Assembly (NCBI GenBank): GCA_038182865.1
Contig: CP116226.1
Span: 186,001-250,000, forward strand
Reading direction: 5' to 3'
DNA: 64,000 bases
DNA from: Microbacterium enclense
Lineage (GTDB): Bacteria; Actinomycetota; Actinomycetes; Actinomycetales; Microbacteriaceae
Part shown: one piece after another, positions 34,232 to 43,010 of the stretch
Layout: every line of letters begins with the position of its first letter
Numbering within the stretch: the stretch's first letter is position 1
The notes under the pieces: generated by a model
The model's database searches: none
The model's input: the letters and a program-made list of their open reading frames with translations, nothing else
Told to the model about the DNA's origin: nothing
Position numbers and translations under genes: made by a program

Positions 34232-34342
34232 CCAGACCCGGGCGGGAGTGTCGCGCGTCCGGGCGCGCAGCCTGGGCGCGCGGGCGCCCCGGCACGCGAG
34301 CACCCCGGCCGCGGGTGCCCCGGCACGCGGGCGCCGGTGCGA

Positions 34343-34424
34343 GCGAAACTCCTGAGAAAGCCACGCGTGCTCGCTCGGAACCCCCACGGGAGGCCCGCTC
34401 GCGGCGAAAAGTCAGGAGTTTCGC
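34343..34424. repeat. 82-bp inverted-arm element, copy 1
   Basis: GCGAAACTCCTGA (34343-34355) and TCAGGAGTTTCGC (34412-34424), perfect 13-bp arms, 56 bp between. It lies in the 281-bp gap before the DUF559-like gene; the rest of that gap is GC-rich without a gene. Confidence 0.85.
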
Positions 34425-34512
34425 CCTCGCGAGATTGCGCGTCCCCACACCCGTTATCCACAGCTCGGGTCCCCGCCTCCTTCGAAGCGACCAGAACGGC
34501 CAAGGTGGGCCG

Positions 34513-35361
34513 ATGGCTTCCCTCGCTCTCCTGTCCGAAGAGAACCGCGAGGCGGTGTGGACGACACGCGAGCTCCACGCGGCCGGGTGGTCGCGGCGGT
34601 CTCTCGCCCGCGCCGTCGCCGACGGAACCCTCATCCGTGTGCGACAGGGCCGATTCGTCGCAGCCGACGCGCACGATGACATCGTCACGGCTGGCCGTGT
34701 GGGCGGACGACTGGACTGCGTCAGCCTCCTGGCCCTGCGCGGTGTGTTCGTCCACCACCACACGGACCGCCACGTGCAGCAGAATCCGCTGGCCAGTCGA
34801 CGACCCCCGACACCCCGCGGCGTCGTCTATCACTGGCGTGCATCGTCGGCGTCACACGACCGTCTCGGGGTCGACGTCGTGGAGGCCCTCGCACAGGCGA
34901 TCCGATGCCAACCACCGCGTTCGGCTGTTGCGACCCTCGACAGCGCCTGGCACCTCGGGCTCATCGATGAAGCCGGCATCGGCGACGTCTTCGCCCGCGT
35001 CCCACGACGCTTCCAGGTCTTGCGTCGGCTGGTAGACCCCCGCGCCGAGGCAGGCACCGAGTCGCTTGTCCGACTGCTCCTGCGGCAGCTCGGCTGTCGC
35101 ATCGAGCTGCAGGTCCGCATCGACGGGGTGGGTCGCGTCGACCTCCTGGTCGACGGTTGGCTCATCGTCGAGTGTGACAGCGAGCGGTTCCACGGCACCT
35201 GGCGCGTGCACAAGAAGGACCGGCGCCGAGATATGGCTGCTCTGGAACGCGGCTATGCGACGCTCCGCCTGCTCGCCGAAGACATCCTGTACCGCCCCGA
35301 CCGCGTGCGTACAGCGCTCGAGCGCATCCTCGTGCACGGCGCACCCGGGCGAAACTCCTGA
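34513..35361 (+). CDS. AbiEi-like N-terminal domain plus DUF559-like putative nuclease
   Basis: 282 residues. The N-terminus (EENREAVWTTRELHAAGWSRR ... RVRQGRFV) looks like the winged-helix AbiEi antitoxin-type domain that precedes many actinobacterial DUF559 proteins. The C-terminal part has a PD-(D/E)XK-like core: Glu183, Asp210 in GRVDLLVDGWLIVECD, Glu220 and Asp222, then HKKDRRRDMAALERGY, as in Vsr-like/DUF559 nucleases. No partner toxin is next to it. Its last codons lie inside an 82-bp repeat element, whose arm provides the TGA. Another such element lies 88 nt upstream of its start. CAAGGT ends 6 nt before the ATG. Function unknown; a link to the repeats is inference. Confidence 0.72.
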   Translation: MASLALLSEENREAVWTTRELHAAGWSRRSLARAVADGTLIRVRQGRFVAADAHDDIVTAGRVGGRLDCVSLLALRGVFVHHHTDRHVQQNPLASRRPPTPRGVVYHWRASSASHDRLGVDVVEALAQAIRCQPPRSAVATLDSAWHLGLIDEAGIGDVFARVPRRFQVLRRLVDPRAEAGTESLVRLLLRQLGCRIELQVRIDGVGRVDLLVDGWLIVECDSERFHGTWRVHKKDRRRDMAALERGYATLRLLAEDILYRPDRVRTALERILVHGAPGRNS

Positions 35362-35430
35362 GTCCCGGCCCCTTCCGTCTCGCAACGCGGCCATCCCGCC
35401 ACCGTCGGGCACGAACGTCAGGAGTTTCGC
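35349..35430. repeat. 82-bp inverted-arm element, copy 2
   Basis: GCGAAACTCCTGA (35349-35361) and TCAGGAGTTTCGC (35418-35430), perfect arms, 56 bp between. The left arm encodes the last four codons and TGA of the DUF559-like gene. Confidence 0.85.
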
Positions 35431-35719
35431 ACGCCGCGCGCCCCGACCCGCCCGCCCACTCGCGGCGCCGGCCCGCCGCGCAGGGCCCACCCCGCGCGGG
35501 CCGAACTCCTGAGAAACGGCGCCGTCACGGCCGGAAACAGCCACCACGCGGCAGCTCGAGCGCGAATCTCAGGAGTTTCGCACGCCGCGCGCCCGCACCC
35601 GCCCTCCCACTCGCGGCGCCGGCCCGCCGCGCAGGGCCCACCCCGCGCGGGCCGAACTCCTGAGAAACGGCGCCGTCACGGCCGGAAACAGCCACCACGC
35701 GGCAGCTCGAGCGCGAATC
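35418..35719. repeat. Tandem duplication of a 151-bp unit
   Basis: 35418-35568 and 35569-35719 differ at about three bases; a further 20 bp of a third unit follow. It fills most of the 451-bp gene-free stretch 35362-35812 between the DUF559-like gene and add. The remaining 35740-35812 holds GC-rich CGCCG palindromes only. Confidence 0.88.
35500..35581. repeat. 82-bp inverted-arm element, copy 3
   Basis: GCCGAACTCCTGA (35500-35512) and TCAGGAGTTTCGC (35569-35581). Two mismatches between arms; 56 bp between. Pairing extends inward by GA/TC. Confidence 0.82.
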
Positions 35720-35732
35720 TCAGGAGTTTCGC
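35651..35732. repeat. 82-bp inverted-arm element, copy 4
   Basis: Same as copy 3, shifted by 151 bp as part of a tandem duplication. Confidence 0.82.
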
Positions 35733-35812
35733 ACGCCGCACGGCGGACGCACGCCGCGCGGCGGGCGCGCACGCCGCCCAACGAACCAACCCCGCGAGAC
35801 GCGTGAGGGCGA

Positions 35813-36943
35813 TCAGCGCTGGAAGCCCTCCGAGATGATCTCGATGAGTTCCTCGCGCTCCTCCACCGGGAGGAAGGCCCCCGCGGCGGCATTGAGCTGG
35901 AAGGCCTCGAGGTCGTCGAGGTCGTAGTCGAACGCCTGGACGAGCAGTCCGAGCTCGCGCGTGAGAGTCGTCGCGCTCATCAGACGGTTGTCGACGTTCA
36001 CCGTCACCGAGAAGTCCAGCTGGTACAGCAGATCGAAGGGGTGCGCGTCCATCGTGTCGCCCCAGGCTGTGACGGCCCCGCTCTGCAGGTTCGACGTCGG
36101 CGACAGCTCGAGCGTGATCTCGCGGTCGCGCACCCAGCGAGCCAGATCGCCGAACGTCACCTGCACCTCTTCGCCCTCGCGCGAGACGACATCGAGGTCG
36201 TTGGCGATGCGCACGCCGTGTCCGAGGCGCAGGGCGCGCCCGTCGAGGAGGGCGGAACGAATGGATGCCAGCCCCGCCCCTTCACCCGCGTGCACCGTCG
36301 TGGGGAAGAACTGCTCGGCGAGGTAGTCGAACGCCGCGCGGTGGCCGGAGGGAAGGAACCCGTCCTCCGGACCGGCGAGGTCGAACCCGACGACACCGCG
36401 TCCTCGCCACGACACGGCGAGCTCGGCGATGTCGCGCGCGTTGTCGTTGTGCCGGAGGGCCGTGAGAAGTTGACCGACACGGATGTCGTGCCCGCGGGCG
36501 TCCGCGGCATCCTCTCCCTCTTCGATGCCCTCCTGTACGGCGTCCACGACCTCGTCGAGACTCAGGCCGCGGGTGAGGTGCTGCTCGGGAGCCCAGCGCA
36601 CCTCGCCGTACACGACGCCGTCGGCGGCGAGGTCCTCGACGAACTCCTTCGCCGTGCGCACGAGTCCCTCGCGGGTCTGCATGACACCGACGGTCGCGGA
36701 GAACTTCTCGAGGTAGTCCTCGAGCGAGCCGCCGTCGATGTGGTCCGAGAACCAGGCTTGAAGCCCCGTGGCGTCATCCGCGGGCAGGTCGAGCCCGACC
36801 TCGTCGGCGAGTTCGAGCACCGTCTGGGGGCGGAGCCCGCCGTCGAGGTGATCGTGCAGCGAGACCTTGGGCAGGTCGGCGATCTTCGTCCGGCCGATGC
36901 GGAACTCTTCGGATGCCACGGTGTCCTTCTTTCCGGATGCCAT
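35813..36943 (-). CDS. add: Adenosine deaminase
   Basis: 376 residues. It converts (deoxy)adenosine to (deoxy)inosine in purine salvage. Metal-binding His30 and His32 are in SLHDHLDGGLRP, GEVRWAPEQH near 115 and GFDLAGPEDGF near 185 form the substrate pocket, TTVHAGEGAG has the metal His and catalytic Glu, and LELSPTSNLQSGAV holds the C-terminal S-P-T-S-N motif. The ATG overlaps the deoA stop by one base (TGATG). It is the last gene of the nucleoside operon; the product inosine could go to the phosphorylase at 20850. Confidence 0.96.
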   Translation of the reverse strand: MASGKKDTVASEEFRIGRTKIADLPKVSLHDHLDGGLRPQTVLELADEVGLDLPADDATGLQAWFSDHIDGGSLEDYLEKFSATVGVMQTREGLVRTAKEFVEDLAADGVVYGEVRWAPEQHLTRGLSLDEVVDAVQEGIEEGEDAADARGHDIRVGQLLTALRHNDNARDIAELAVSWRGRGVVGFDLAGPEDGFLPSGHRAAFDYLAEQFFPTTVHAGEGAGLASIRSALLDGRALRLGHGVRIANDLDVVSREGEEVQVTFGDLARWVRDREITLELSPTSNLQSGAVTAWGDTMDAHPFDLLYQLDFSVTVNVDNRLMSATTLTRELGLLVQAFDYDLDDLEAFQLNAAAGAFLPVEEREELIEIISEGFQR

Positions 36944-38232
36944 CAGGCGGTGATGCGTTCGCGGACGATCGGGGATGCCACGGGCACGGTGTCACCGATC
37001 TCCCACGCGCCGTCGACGGCCCCGAGGGCCCGCTCGAAGCGCGACTCATCATCGGCCGCCAGGGTGAACAGCGGCTGACCGGCGGCGACCCTCTCGCCGA
37101 CGGCGACGTGCAGGTCGATCCCCGCGGCATGTACCACCGCGTCCTCGGCGCGGGCCCGCCCGGCGCCCAGGCGCCAGGCCCCGATCCCGAAGGGCAGCGC
37201 CTCGATGCGCGTGACGACACCCGAACGCTCCGCGGTGACGGTGTGCGTCTCGCGGGGCGTCGGGAGGGCGGCATCCGGATCGCCGTCCTGCGCGCGAATC
37301 ATACGCTTCCAGACGTCCATGGCCCGGCCGTCCTGCAACGCCGCCTCGATGTCGGCGTCGGGCTGGCCGGCGAGCGTGAGCATCTCGCGGGCGAGGGCGA
37401 TCGTGAGCTCGACGACGTCGGCCGGACCCCCACCGGCGAGCACCTCGACGGACTCGCGCACCTCGTTGGCGTTGCCGATGGCCCGCCCGAGCGGAGTGTT
37501 CATGTCCGTGAGCAGCGCCGTCGTGTTCACGCCCGAGTCGGTGCCGAGGGCGACCATCGTCTCGGCGAGCTCGCGCGCGCGGTCGATGTCCTGCATGAAG
37601 GCGCCGGAGCCGAACTTGACGTCGAGCACGAGCGAGTCGGTGCCTTCGGCGATCTTCTTCGACATGATGCTCGACGCGATCAGCGGGATGGCCTCGACGG
37701 TGCCGGTGACATCGCGCAGCGCGTACAGCTTCTTGTCGGCGGGGGCCAGTCCCGTGCCCGCGGCGCAGATGACCGCGCCCACGTCGCGCAGCTGCGCCAT
37801 GATCTCGTCGTTCGACAGCGCCGCACGCCAACCGGGAATCGACTCGAGCTTGTCCAGCGTGCCGCCGGTGTGGCCGAGACCGCGGCCGGAGAGCTGCGGC
37901 ACGGCGACGCCGAAGGCGGCCACGAGAGGGGCGAGGGGCAAGGTGATCTTGTCGCCGACACCACCGGTGGAGTGCTTGTCGACGGTCACCTTGCCCAGCG
38001 AGCTGAAGTCCATCCGCTCACCGGAGGCAATCATCGCGTCGGTGAGCACCCGGATCTGATCGCGACCGAGGCCGTTCAACAGCACCGCCATGGTGAACGC
38101 CGACATCTGCGCATCCATCACGTAGCCGCGCGTGTAGGCATCGACCAGCCAGCGGATCTCGCCCTCGGTGATCGCCCGCCCGTCGCGCTGGGCACGGATG
38201 ATGTCGACGGCGTCGTACTGCTCGGCGCTCAT
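36943..38232 (-). CDS. deoA: Thymidine phosphorylase (pyrimidine-nucleoside phosphorylase)
   Basis: 429 residues. It cleaves thymidine, deoxyuridine and possibly uridine with phosphate. DIIRAQRDGRAITEGEIRWL is the standard start, KVTVDKHSTGGVGDKITL the phosphate-binding signature, SGRGLGHTGGTLDKLESI the second signature, and LVLDVKFGSGAFM the third. The C-terminal part ends with an ERVAAGQPLFTLAA domain. It overlaps cdd by four bases upstream and add by one base downstream, so deamination and phosphorolysis enzymes are made together. Confidence 0.96.
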   Translation of the reverse strand: MSAEQYDAVDIIRAQRDGRAITEGEIRWLVDAYTRGYVMDAQMSAFTMAVLLNGLGRDQIRVLTDAMIASGERMDFSSLGKVTVDKHSTGGVGDKITLPLAPLVAAFGVAVPQLSGRGLGHTGGTLDKLESIPGWRAALSNDEIMAQLRDVGAVICAAGTGLAPADKKLYALRDVTGTVEAIPLIASSIMSKKIAEGTDSLVLDVKFGSGAFMQDIDRARELAETMVALGTDSGVNTTALLTDMNTPLGRAIGNANEVRESVEVLAGGGPADVVELTIALAREMLTLAGQPDADIEAALQDGRAMDVWKRMIRAQDGDPDAALPTPRETHTVTAERSGVVTRIEALPFGIGAWRLGAGRARAEDAVVHAAGIDLHVAVGERVAAGQPLFTLAADDESRFERALGAVDGAWEIGDTVPVASPIVRERITA

Positions 38233-38630
38233 CGCGCCGCCTCCTCGAGCTCACGCGGCCCGAACGCGTCGGGCAGCACCTCGTCGATGGTCCGGATGCC
38301 GCTGACGGTCTCGAGCAGCATCCCGGGGATGGCGTGCTCGAACAGCAGCTGACGGCAGCGTCCGCACGGCATGAGCGTGCGTCCTTCCCCGTCGACGCAG
38401 ACGAACGCGACCAGCTGGCCGCCGCCCGACATGTGCAGTTCGGACACGAGCCCGCACTCCGCGCACAGCGTCACCCCGTACGAGGCGTTCTCGACGTTGC
38501 ATCCCGAGACGATGCGGCCGTCGGCGACGAGCGCTGCGGCGCCCACCTTGAAGCGGGAGTAGGGCGCGTACGCGCGGTGCATGGCATCCGTCGCGGCGGA
38601 ACGGAGTTCGTCCCAGTCGATGTCGGTCAT
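38229..38630 (-). CDS. cdd: Cytidine deaminase
   Basis: 133 residues, the short tetrameric class. It converts (deoxy)cytidine to (deoxy)uridine. Cys56 and Glu58 in TLCAECG and Cys89/Cys92 in LMPCGRCRQ are zinc ligands and the catalytic acid, and CNVENASYG (44-52) contacts the ribose. YAPYSRFKVGAAAL is the conserved start. It follows the permease gene by 43 nt and overlaps deoA by ATGA, in an operon that imports and breaks down nucleosides. Confidence 0.97.
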   Translation of the reverse strand: MTDIDWDELRSAATDAMHRAYAPYSRFKVGAAALVADGRIVSGCNVENASYGVTLCAECGLVSELHMSGGGQLVAFVCVDGEGRTLMPCGRCRQLLFEHAIPGMLLETVSGIRTIDEVLPDAFGPRELEEAAR

Positions 38631-38673
38631 CGTGGAGCAGAGGGTCCTCTCGTGAAGGGGGAAGCGGGCTGGG

Positions 38674-39972
38674 TCAGCCCTTGACGTAGGGTTTTCCGGC
38701 CGCCGCGGGTCCGCGGACCTTTCCGACGAGACCGGCGACGGCGAAGATCGTCACCACGTACGGCAGCATGAGCATGAACTCGCTGGGTACGGGCGAACCG
38801 ATCACGCCGAGGGTGTTCTGCAGGTTCGAGGCGAACCCGAACAGCAGGGCGGCGAGGGTCGCGCGGATCGGATCCCACTGGCCGAAGATGACGGCGGCGA
38901 GGGCGATGTATCCGGCGCCGGCGGTCATCTCCTTGTTGAACGCACCGACCGAACCCAGGGTGAAGAACGCACCGCCCAGACCGGCGATCGCCCCGCCCAG
39001 CGACACGTTCCAGAAGCGGGTCCGGGCGATGTTGATGCCGACGGTGTCGGCGGCCTGCGGGTGCTCTCCGACCGCGCGCAGACGCAGACCCCAGCGGGTG
39101 TGGAAGAGTCCGACGTAGACCAGGGCGACCGTGACGTACATGAGGTACACGATGATCGTCTGGTTGAACAGCATCGGTCCGATGATCGGGATGTCGGCCA
39201 GCACCGGGATGGGCAGGCGCGGGAAGCGCGGGGGCGAGTTCAGCGTGGCGGCGTTGGGCGAGAGCAGCTGCGAGAAGAGGAAGCTCGTCAGACCCACCAC
39301 GAGCACGTTCAGCACGACACCGACGATGACCTGGTCGACGAAGTACTTGATCGCGAATGCCGCGAGCACGAACGAGACCAGCACACCCGAGACGGCCGCC
39401 GCGAGGAGGCCGATGAAGGGGTTGCCCGTCGCGGTCGCCACGACGGCCGACGTGAAGGCGCCCGCGAGGAGCTGACCTTCGATCGCGATGTTCACCACGC
39501 CGACGCGCTCGCTGATGACACCCGCCATGGCACCGAAGATCAGCGGCACCGACAGGCTCAGACCGCCCGCGAGCAGGCCGGTGAGCGGGATGACGGCGGT
39601 CGTGGCTCCCGCGGCCGCCCAGGTGAGGAAGCCCACCATGAACACGAGCGCGAACACGACGGCCAGCCAGATCGGCGGACGCCGGCGAGCGCGGACGAGG
39701 ACGGCCGCGGCGACGGTCACGAGCACCATCAGGATGGTGCAGACGATGCCGGTGACCGTTCCGCCGAGCACGACCTCGGGGAGTTGGAGGAACTCGCCCG
39801 GGCTCGAGATGCGGAAGACGGCGTCACCGTCCTGGCGAGCGACGACGAACAGCACGGCGGCGAGCACAGTGATGACGGCGTAGACGATCGGCGCCTTCCA
39901 GCTGACCACGACCGCGGTGTCGAGGGCGGCAGGCTGAGGGGCGACCTCGCGGTGCGCGGCGGTGGTGCTCAC
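38674..39972 (-). CDS. Nucleoside ABC transporter permease (BmpC/NupQ-like)
   Basis: 432 residues. Two helices in the first 130 residues and about eight more follow. IFGAMAGVISERVGVVNIAIEGQ (split around residue 165) is the coupling region with the usual VGVVNIAIEGQ motif of BPD_transp_2 permeases, and GLRLRAVGEHPQAADTVGIN is the second. The pattern is that of nucleoside/ribose-type importers with an RbsC-like fold. The GTG start overlaps the first permease gene (GTGA). Together with the other permease, the two-domain ATPase and the BMP lipoprotein it makes one importer. Confidence 0.9.
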   Translation of the reverse strand: MSTTAAHREVAPQPAALDTAVVVSWKAPIVYAVITVLAAVLFVVARQDGDAVFRISSPGEFLQLPEVVLGGTVTGIVCTILMVLVTVAAAVLVRARRRPPIWLAVVFALVFMVGFLTWAAAGATTAVIPLTGLLAGGLSLSVPLIFGAMAGVISERVGVVNIAIEGQLLAGAFTSAVVATATGNPFIGLLAAAVSGVLVSFVLAAFAIKYFVDQVIVGVVLNVLVVGLTSFLFSQLLSPNAATLNSPPRFPRLPIPVLADIPIIGPMLFNQTIIVYLMYVTVALVYVGLFHTRWGLRLRAVGEHPQAADTVGINIARTRFWNVSLGGAIAGLGGAFFTLGSVGAFNKEMTAGAGYIALAAVIFGQWDPIRATLAALLFGFASNLQNTLGVIGSPVPSEFMLMLPYVVTIFAVAGLVGKVRGPAAAGKPYVKG

Positions 39973-41321
39973 TTGGCCGCCTCCTTCTTCTTGAGGGCGC
40001 GCGCTTTCGGCTGGCGGATCCCGGGGGCCGGCAGGCGGAAGATCGCGCGGACGAGCGGCGGGGCGGCGATGAACAGGACGATGAGCGACTGCACGACGAG
40101 CACGATGTCGATCGGGACGCCGTTGGCCGCCTGCATCGCGAATCCGCCGGCCTTGAAGGCGCCGAACAGGATGCCGGCCACGAGCACGCCGGCCGGGGTC
40201 GAACGCCCCAGCAGCGCCACCGTGATGGCGTCGAACCCGATGCCGGCGTCGATACCGCTGGAGAACCCGGTCGTCACCGTGCCGAGCACCTGGTCGACGC
40301 CGGCGAGACCGAGGAGCGCACCCGAGATGAGCATCGCGTAGACGTACATCGACTTGACGTTGATGCCGGCCACCCGGGCGGCGTTCGGGTTCAGCCCGAC
40401 GGCGCGGAAGCGGAAGCCGAGGGACGAGCGCTCGAGGATCCACCACACGAGCACCACGGCGAGGATCGAGAGGACGAAGCCGAAGTGGAGGTTGTACCCG
40501 GAGCCGAGGAGATCGGGCAGGACCGCCGTCTCCTTCATCGCCGGGGTCGTCGGGTTGCTCGAGCCCGGGGCCTGGAGCAGGCCGGGCGTGCGCAGCATGT
40601 AGTAGACGAGATAGAACGCGACGTAGTTGAGCATGATCGTGACGATCACCTCGTGCGCTCCCGTGCGGGCCTTCAGCACACCCGCGATGCCGGCCCAGAC
40701 GGCGCCGGCGGCGACACCCGCCACGAGGGCGACGAGAAGGTGGACGCCCCAGGGGAGGTCGAAGGCGAAGGCGACCCACCCGCTCGCCGCAGCCGCGACG
40801 AGCATCTGGCCGCGGCCACCGATGTTGAACATGCCGACGCGGAACGCCAGGGCGACACCGAGACCGGCGGCGATCAGCGGGGTCGCGAACGTCAGGGTCT
40901 CGGTGAGGGGCTTGATGCCCGTCGCGAACTCCGGGCGACGGAAGTTGTAGATCGCGCCCTGGAAGAACGACGAGTACGCGCCCGACACCGACTCCCAGAT
41001 GGCCGAGAGAGTATCGAGCGGGCGAGCGAAGAAGTAGCCCGAAGCCGCCTGGACGTTCTCGTCGGTCGCGGCGATCATGATCGCGCCGACGACCAGGGCG
41101 AGGATCACCGCGAGCACCGAGATGATGGCGTTGCCCGTCGCGATCTCGCGCAGGGCGCGCTGCCAGCGCCCCTCGTCGGGAGCCGGCGGCGGAACGACGA
41201 CGCGAGCACCCGCCGCGCTGTCGACCACGGCGGGTCCCTCGAGGGCGACGTCGGCCTGCGGCGCCGCGGCGAGGTCGGCCTGCGACACCGTCGGATCTTG
41301 AGGGCTGTGCGGATCGCTCAC
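39969..41321 (-). CDS. Nucleoside ABC transporter permease (BmpB/NupP-like)
   Basis: 450 residues. A cytoplasmic N-terminus of about 60 residues is followed by about eight to ten helices. GLGVALAFRVGMFNIGGRGQ is the EAA-like coupling motif for the ATPase, and GLNPNAARVAGINVKSMYVYA the second conserved segment. It overlaps the ATPase gene upstream (ATGA) and the second permease downstream (GTGA). The substrate is probably (deoxy)nucleosides, since cdd, deoA and add follow in the same transcript. Confidence 0.9.
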   Translation of the reverse strand: MSDPHSPQDPTVSQADLAAAPQADVALEGPAVVDSAAGARVVVPPPAPDEGRWQRALREIATGNAIISVLAVILALVVGAIMIAATDENVQAASGYFFARPLDTLSAIWESVSGAYSSFFQGAIYNFRRPEFATGIKPLTETLTFATPLIAAGLGVALAFRVGMFNIGGRGQMLVAAAASGWVAFAFDLPWGVHLLVALVAGVAAGAVWAGIAGVLKARTGAHEVIVTIMLNYVAFYLVYYMLRTPGLLQAPGSSNPTTPAMKETAVLPDLLGSGYNLHFGFVLSILAVVLVWWILERSSLGFRFRAVGLNPNAARVAGINVKSMYVYAMLISGALLGLAGVDQVLGTVTTGFSSGIDAGIGFDAITVALLGRSTPAGVLVAGILFGAFKAGGFAMQAANGVPIDIVLVVQSLIVLFIAAPPLVRAIFRLPAPGIRQPKARALKKKEAAK

Positions 41322-42838
41322 GCGGCCACTCCTTCGTTCTGGGGCGCTTCGCCGGCCATCATGAGGCCCAGGACGTCGCGCGACGTGTCGCCGGGGACGA
41401 TTCCCACGACGCGACCGCGGTACATGACCATGATGCGATCGGCGAGCGCGGTGACCTCGTCGAGCTCGGTGGAGACGACGATCACGGGCACGCCCGCGTC
41501 TCGCGTCTCGATGACGCGCTTGTGGATGAACTCGATCGACCCGACATCCACGCCGCGGGTGGGCTGGGCGGCCACGAAGAGCCGGAGGTCGCGGCTCAAC
41601 TCGCGCGCCAGCACGACCTTCTGCTGGTTACCGCCGGACAGCTTGCCCACCGCGGTATCGATGGAGGGCGTGCGCACGTCGAACTCCGTGACCTTCTCGC
41701 GCGCGAAGTCGGCGAGGGTCGAGAGCTGGATGGCCCCGCCCTTGACGAAGGGCGCGCCGTCGGCGCGGTCCAGCATGAGGTTCTCGGCGATCGAGAACTC
41801 CCCCACGAGTCCGTCTTCCTTGCGGTCCTCGGGCACGAACCCGACGCCCGCGTCGAGGACGCCCCGGACGCTGGAGCCGTTCAACTCGGTTCCGTCGAGG
41901 ACGATCGACCCCTCGACGCGGTCCTGGAGGCCCAGCAACGCCTCGGTGAGTTCTGTCTGCCCGTTGCCCTGCACGCCGGCGATGGCGAGAACCTCACCGC
42001 GGCGGACATCGAAGCTGACGTCGTTCACGACGAGCTGACCGATGGCATCGGCCACCGTGAGGCCCGCCACCGACAGGCCCACCTCACCGAGGGTGGGCGC
42101 CTCTTTCTGCACGGTGAGCTCCACCGCGCGGCCGACCATGAGGGAGGCGAGCTCGGCGTTCGAGGCACGGGGATCGGCCTCGCCGACGACCTTGCCGAGA
42201 CGGATGACCGTGATGCGGTCGGCGACTTCGCGGACCTCGCGCAGCTTGTGCGTGATGAAGACGATCGAGGTGCCCGCCTCCTTGAGCTGGCGCATGATCG
42301 CCATCAGCTCGTCGGTCTCCTGCGGGGTGAGGACGGCGGTGGGCTCGTCGAACACGAGCACCTTCGCGTCACGGGAGAGCGCCTTGATGATCTCGACGCG
42401 CTGCTGCACACCGACGGGCAGATCGTCGACGAGCGCATCGGGGTCGACGTCGAACCCGAAGCGGTCGGAGATCTCACGCACGCGGGCACGAGCGGATGCC
42501 AGATCGAGGCGGCCGCCGAAACGGGTCGGCTCGTGACCGAGCATCACATTCTCGGCGACGGTGAAGACGGGGATCAGCATGAAGTGCTGGTGCACCATGC
42601 CGATGCCGGCGCGCATCGCGTCGCCGGGGCCGGAGAAGTGCTGGACAGCGTCGTCGAGCAGGATCTCTCCGCCATCGGCCTGATAGAGGCCGTAGAGGAC
42701 GTTCATGAGGGTGGACTTGCCCGCACCGTTCTCACCGAGCAGGCAGTGGATCTCTCCGGCCGCGACGGTGAGGTCGATGTGATCGTTCGCCACCAGGGAT
42801 CCGAAGGTTTTCGTGATCCCGCGGAGTTCGAGCTTCAT
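41318..42838 (-). CDS. Nucleoside ABC transporter ATP-binding protein (two fused NBDs)
   Basis: 506 residues. The first NBD has Walker A GENGAGKST near 35-43, signature DLPVGVQQRVEIIKAL and Walker B VLVFDEPTAVLTP. The second NBD is of the degenerate kind: GVQGNGQTEL replaces Walker A, as usual in the RbsA/NupA family, while KLSGGNQQKVVLARE is a good signature. AQPTRGVDVGS follows. It powers the two permeases encoded after it. TAGGAT (42846-42851) ends 7 nt before the ATG, so the mRNA is probably leaderless and separate from the lipoprotein gene, which ends in a terminator. Confidence 0.94.
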   Translation of the reverse strand: MKLELRGITKTFGSLVANDHIDLTVAAGEIHCLLGENGAGKSTLMNVLYGLYQADGGEILLDDAVQHFSGPGDAMRAGIGMVHQHFMLIPVFTVAENVMLGHEPTRFGGRLDLASARARVREISDRFGFDVDPDALVDDLPVGVQQRVEIIKALSRDAKVLVFDEPTAVLTPQETDELMAIMRQLKEAGTSIVFITHKLREVREVADRITVIRLGKVVGEADPRASNAELASLMVGRAVELTVQKEAPTLGEVGLSVAGLTVADAIGQLVVNDVSFDVRRGEVLAIAGVQGNGQTELTEALLGLQDRVEGSIVLDGTELNGSSVRGVLDAGVGFVPEDRKEDGLVGEFSIAENLMLDRADGAPFVKGGAIQLSTLADFAREKVTEFDVRTPSIDTAVGKLSGGNQQKVVLARELSRDLRLFVAAQPTRGVDVGSIEFIHKRVIETRDAGVPVIVVSTELDEVTALADRIMVMYRGRVVGIVPGDTSRDVLGLMMAGEAPQNEGVAA

Positions 42839-42845
42839 GTTCCCG

Positions 42846-42851
42846 ATCCTA
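42846..42851 (-). promoter_or_regulatory. -10 box TAGGAT of the nucleoside importer/salvage operon
   Basis: Ends 7 nt before ATG 42838, so the ATPase, permeases, cdd, deoA and add can be transcribed without the lipoprotein gene. Confidence 0.6.
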
Positions 42852-42964
42852 GGTTCTGTGGCACCGCGCGCGGGGGTTCGCGGCGGAAGGACGCGCCTCG
42901 TGAGCGTGTCCGGTCAGGGGTGGCTCGACGGTGCACCGGGCCCGGTACACCGTCGCCCATAGAG

Positions 42965-42996
42965 CGGGGGAGGCCGGCGTGCGCCGACCTCCCCCG
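42965..42996 (-). terminator. Hairpin after the BMP lipoprotein gene
   Basis: CGGGGGAGG (42965-42973) pairs with CCTCCCCCG (42988-42996), with an inner GGCG/CGCC pair. It separates the lipoprotein gene from the ATPase promoter. Confidence 0.65.
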
Positions 42997-43010
42997 GGAG
43001 CGTCCGTGTC

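Noticed and set aside
34513..35361. AbiE toxin-antitoxin system
   Set aside because: Only an AbiEi-like N-terminal domain is seen and no AbiEii toxin gene lies beside it.
35418..35739. Possible CRISPR array
   Set aside because: Repeat units are 151 bp and adjacent, without short unique spacers, and no cas genes are present.
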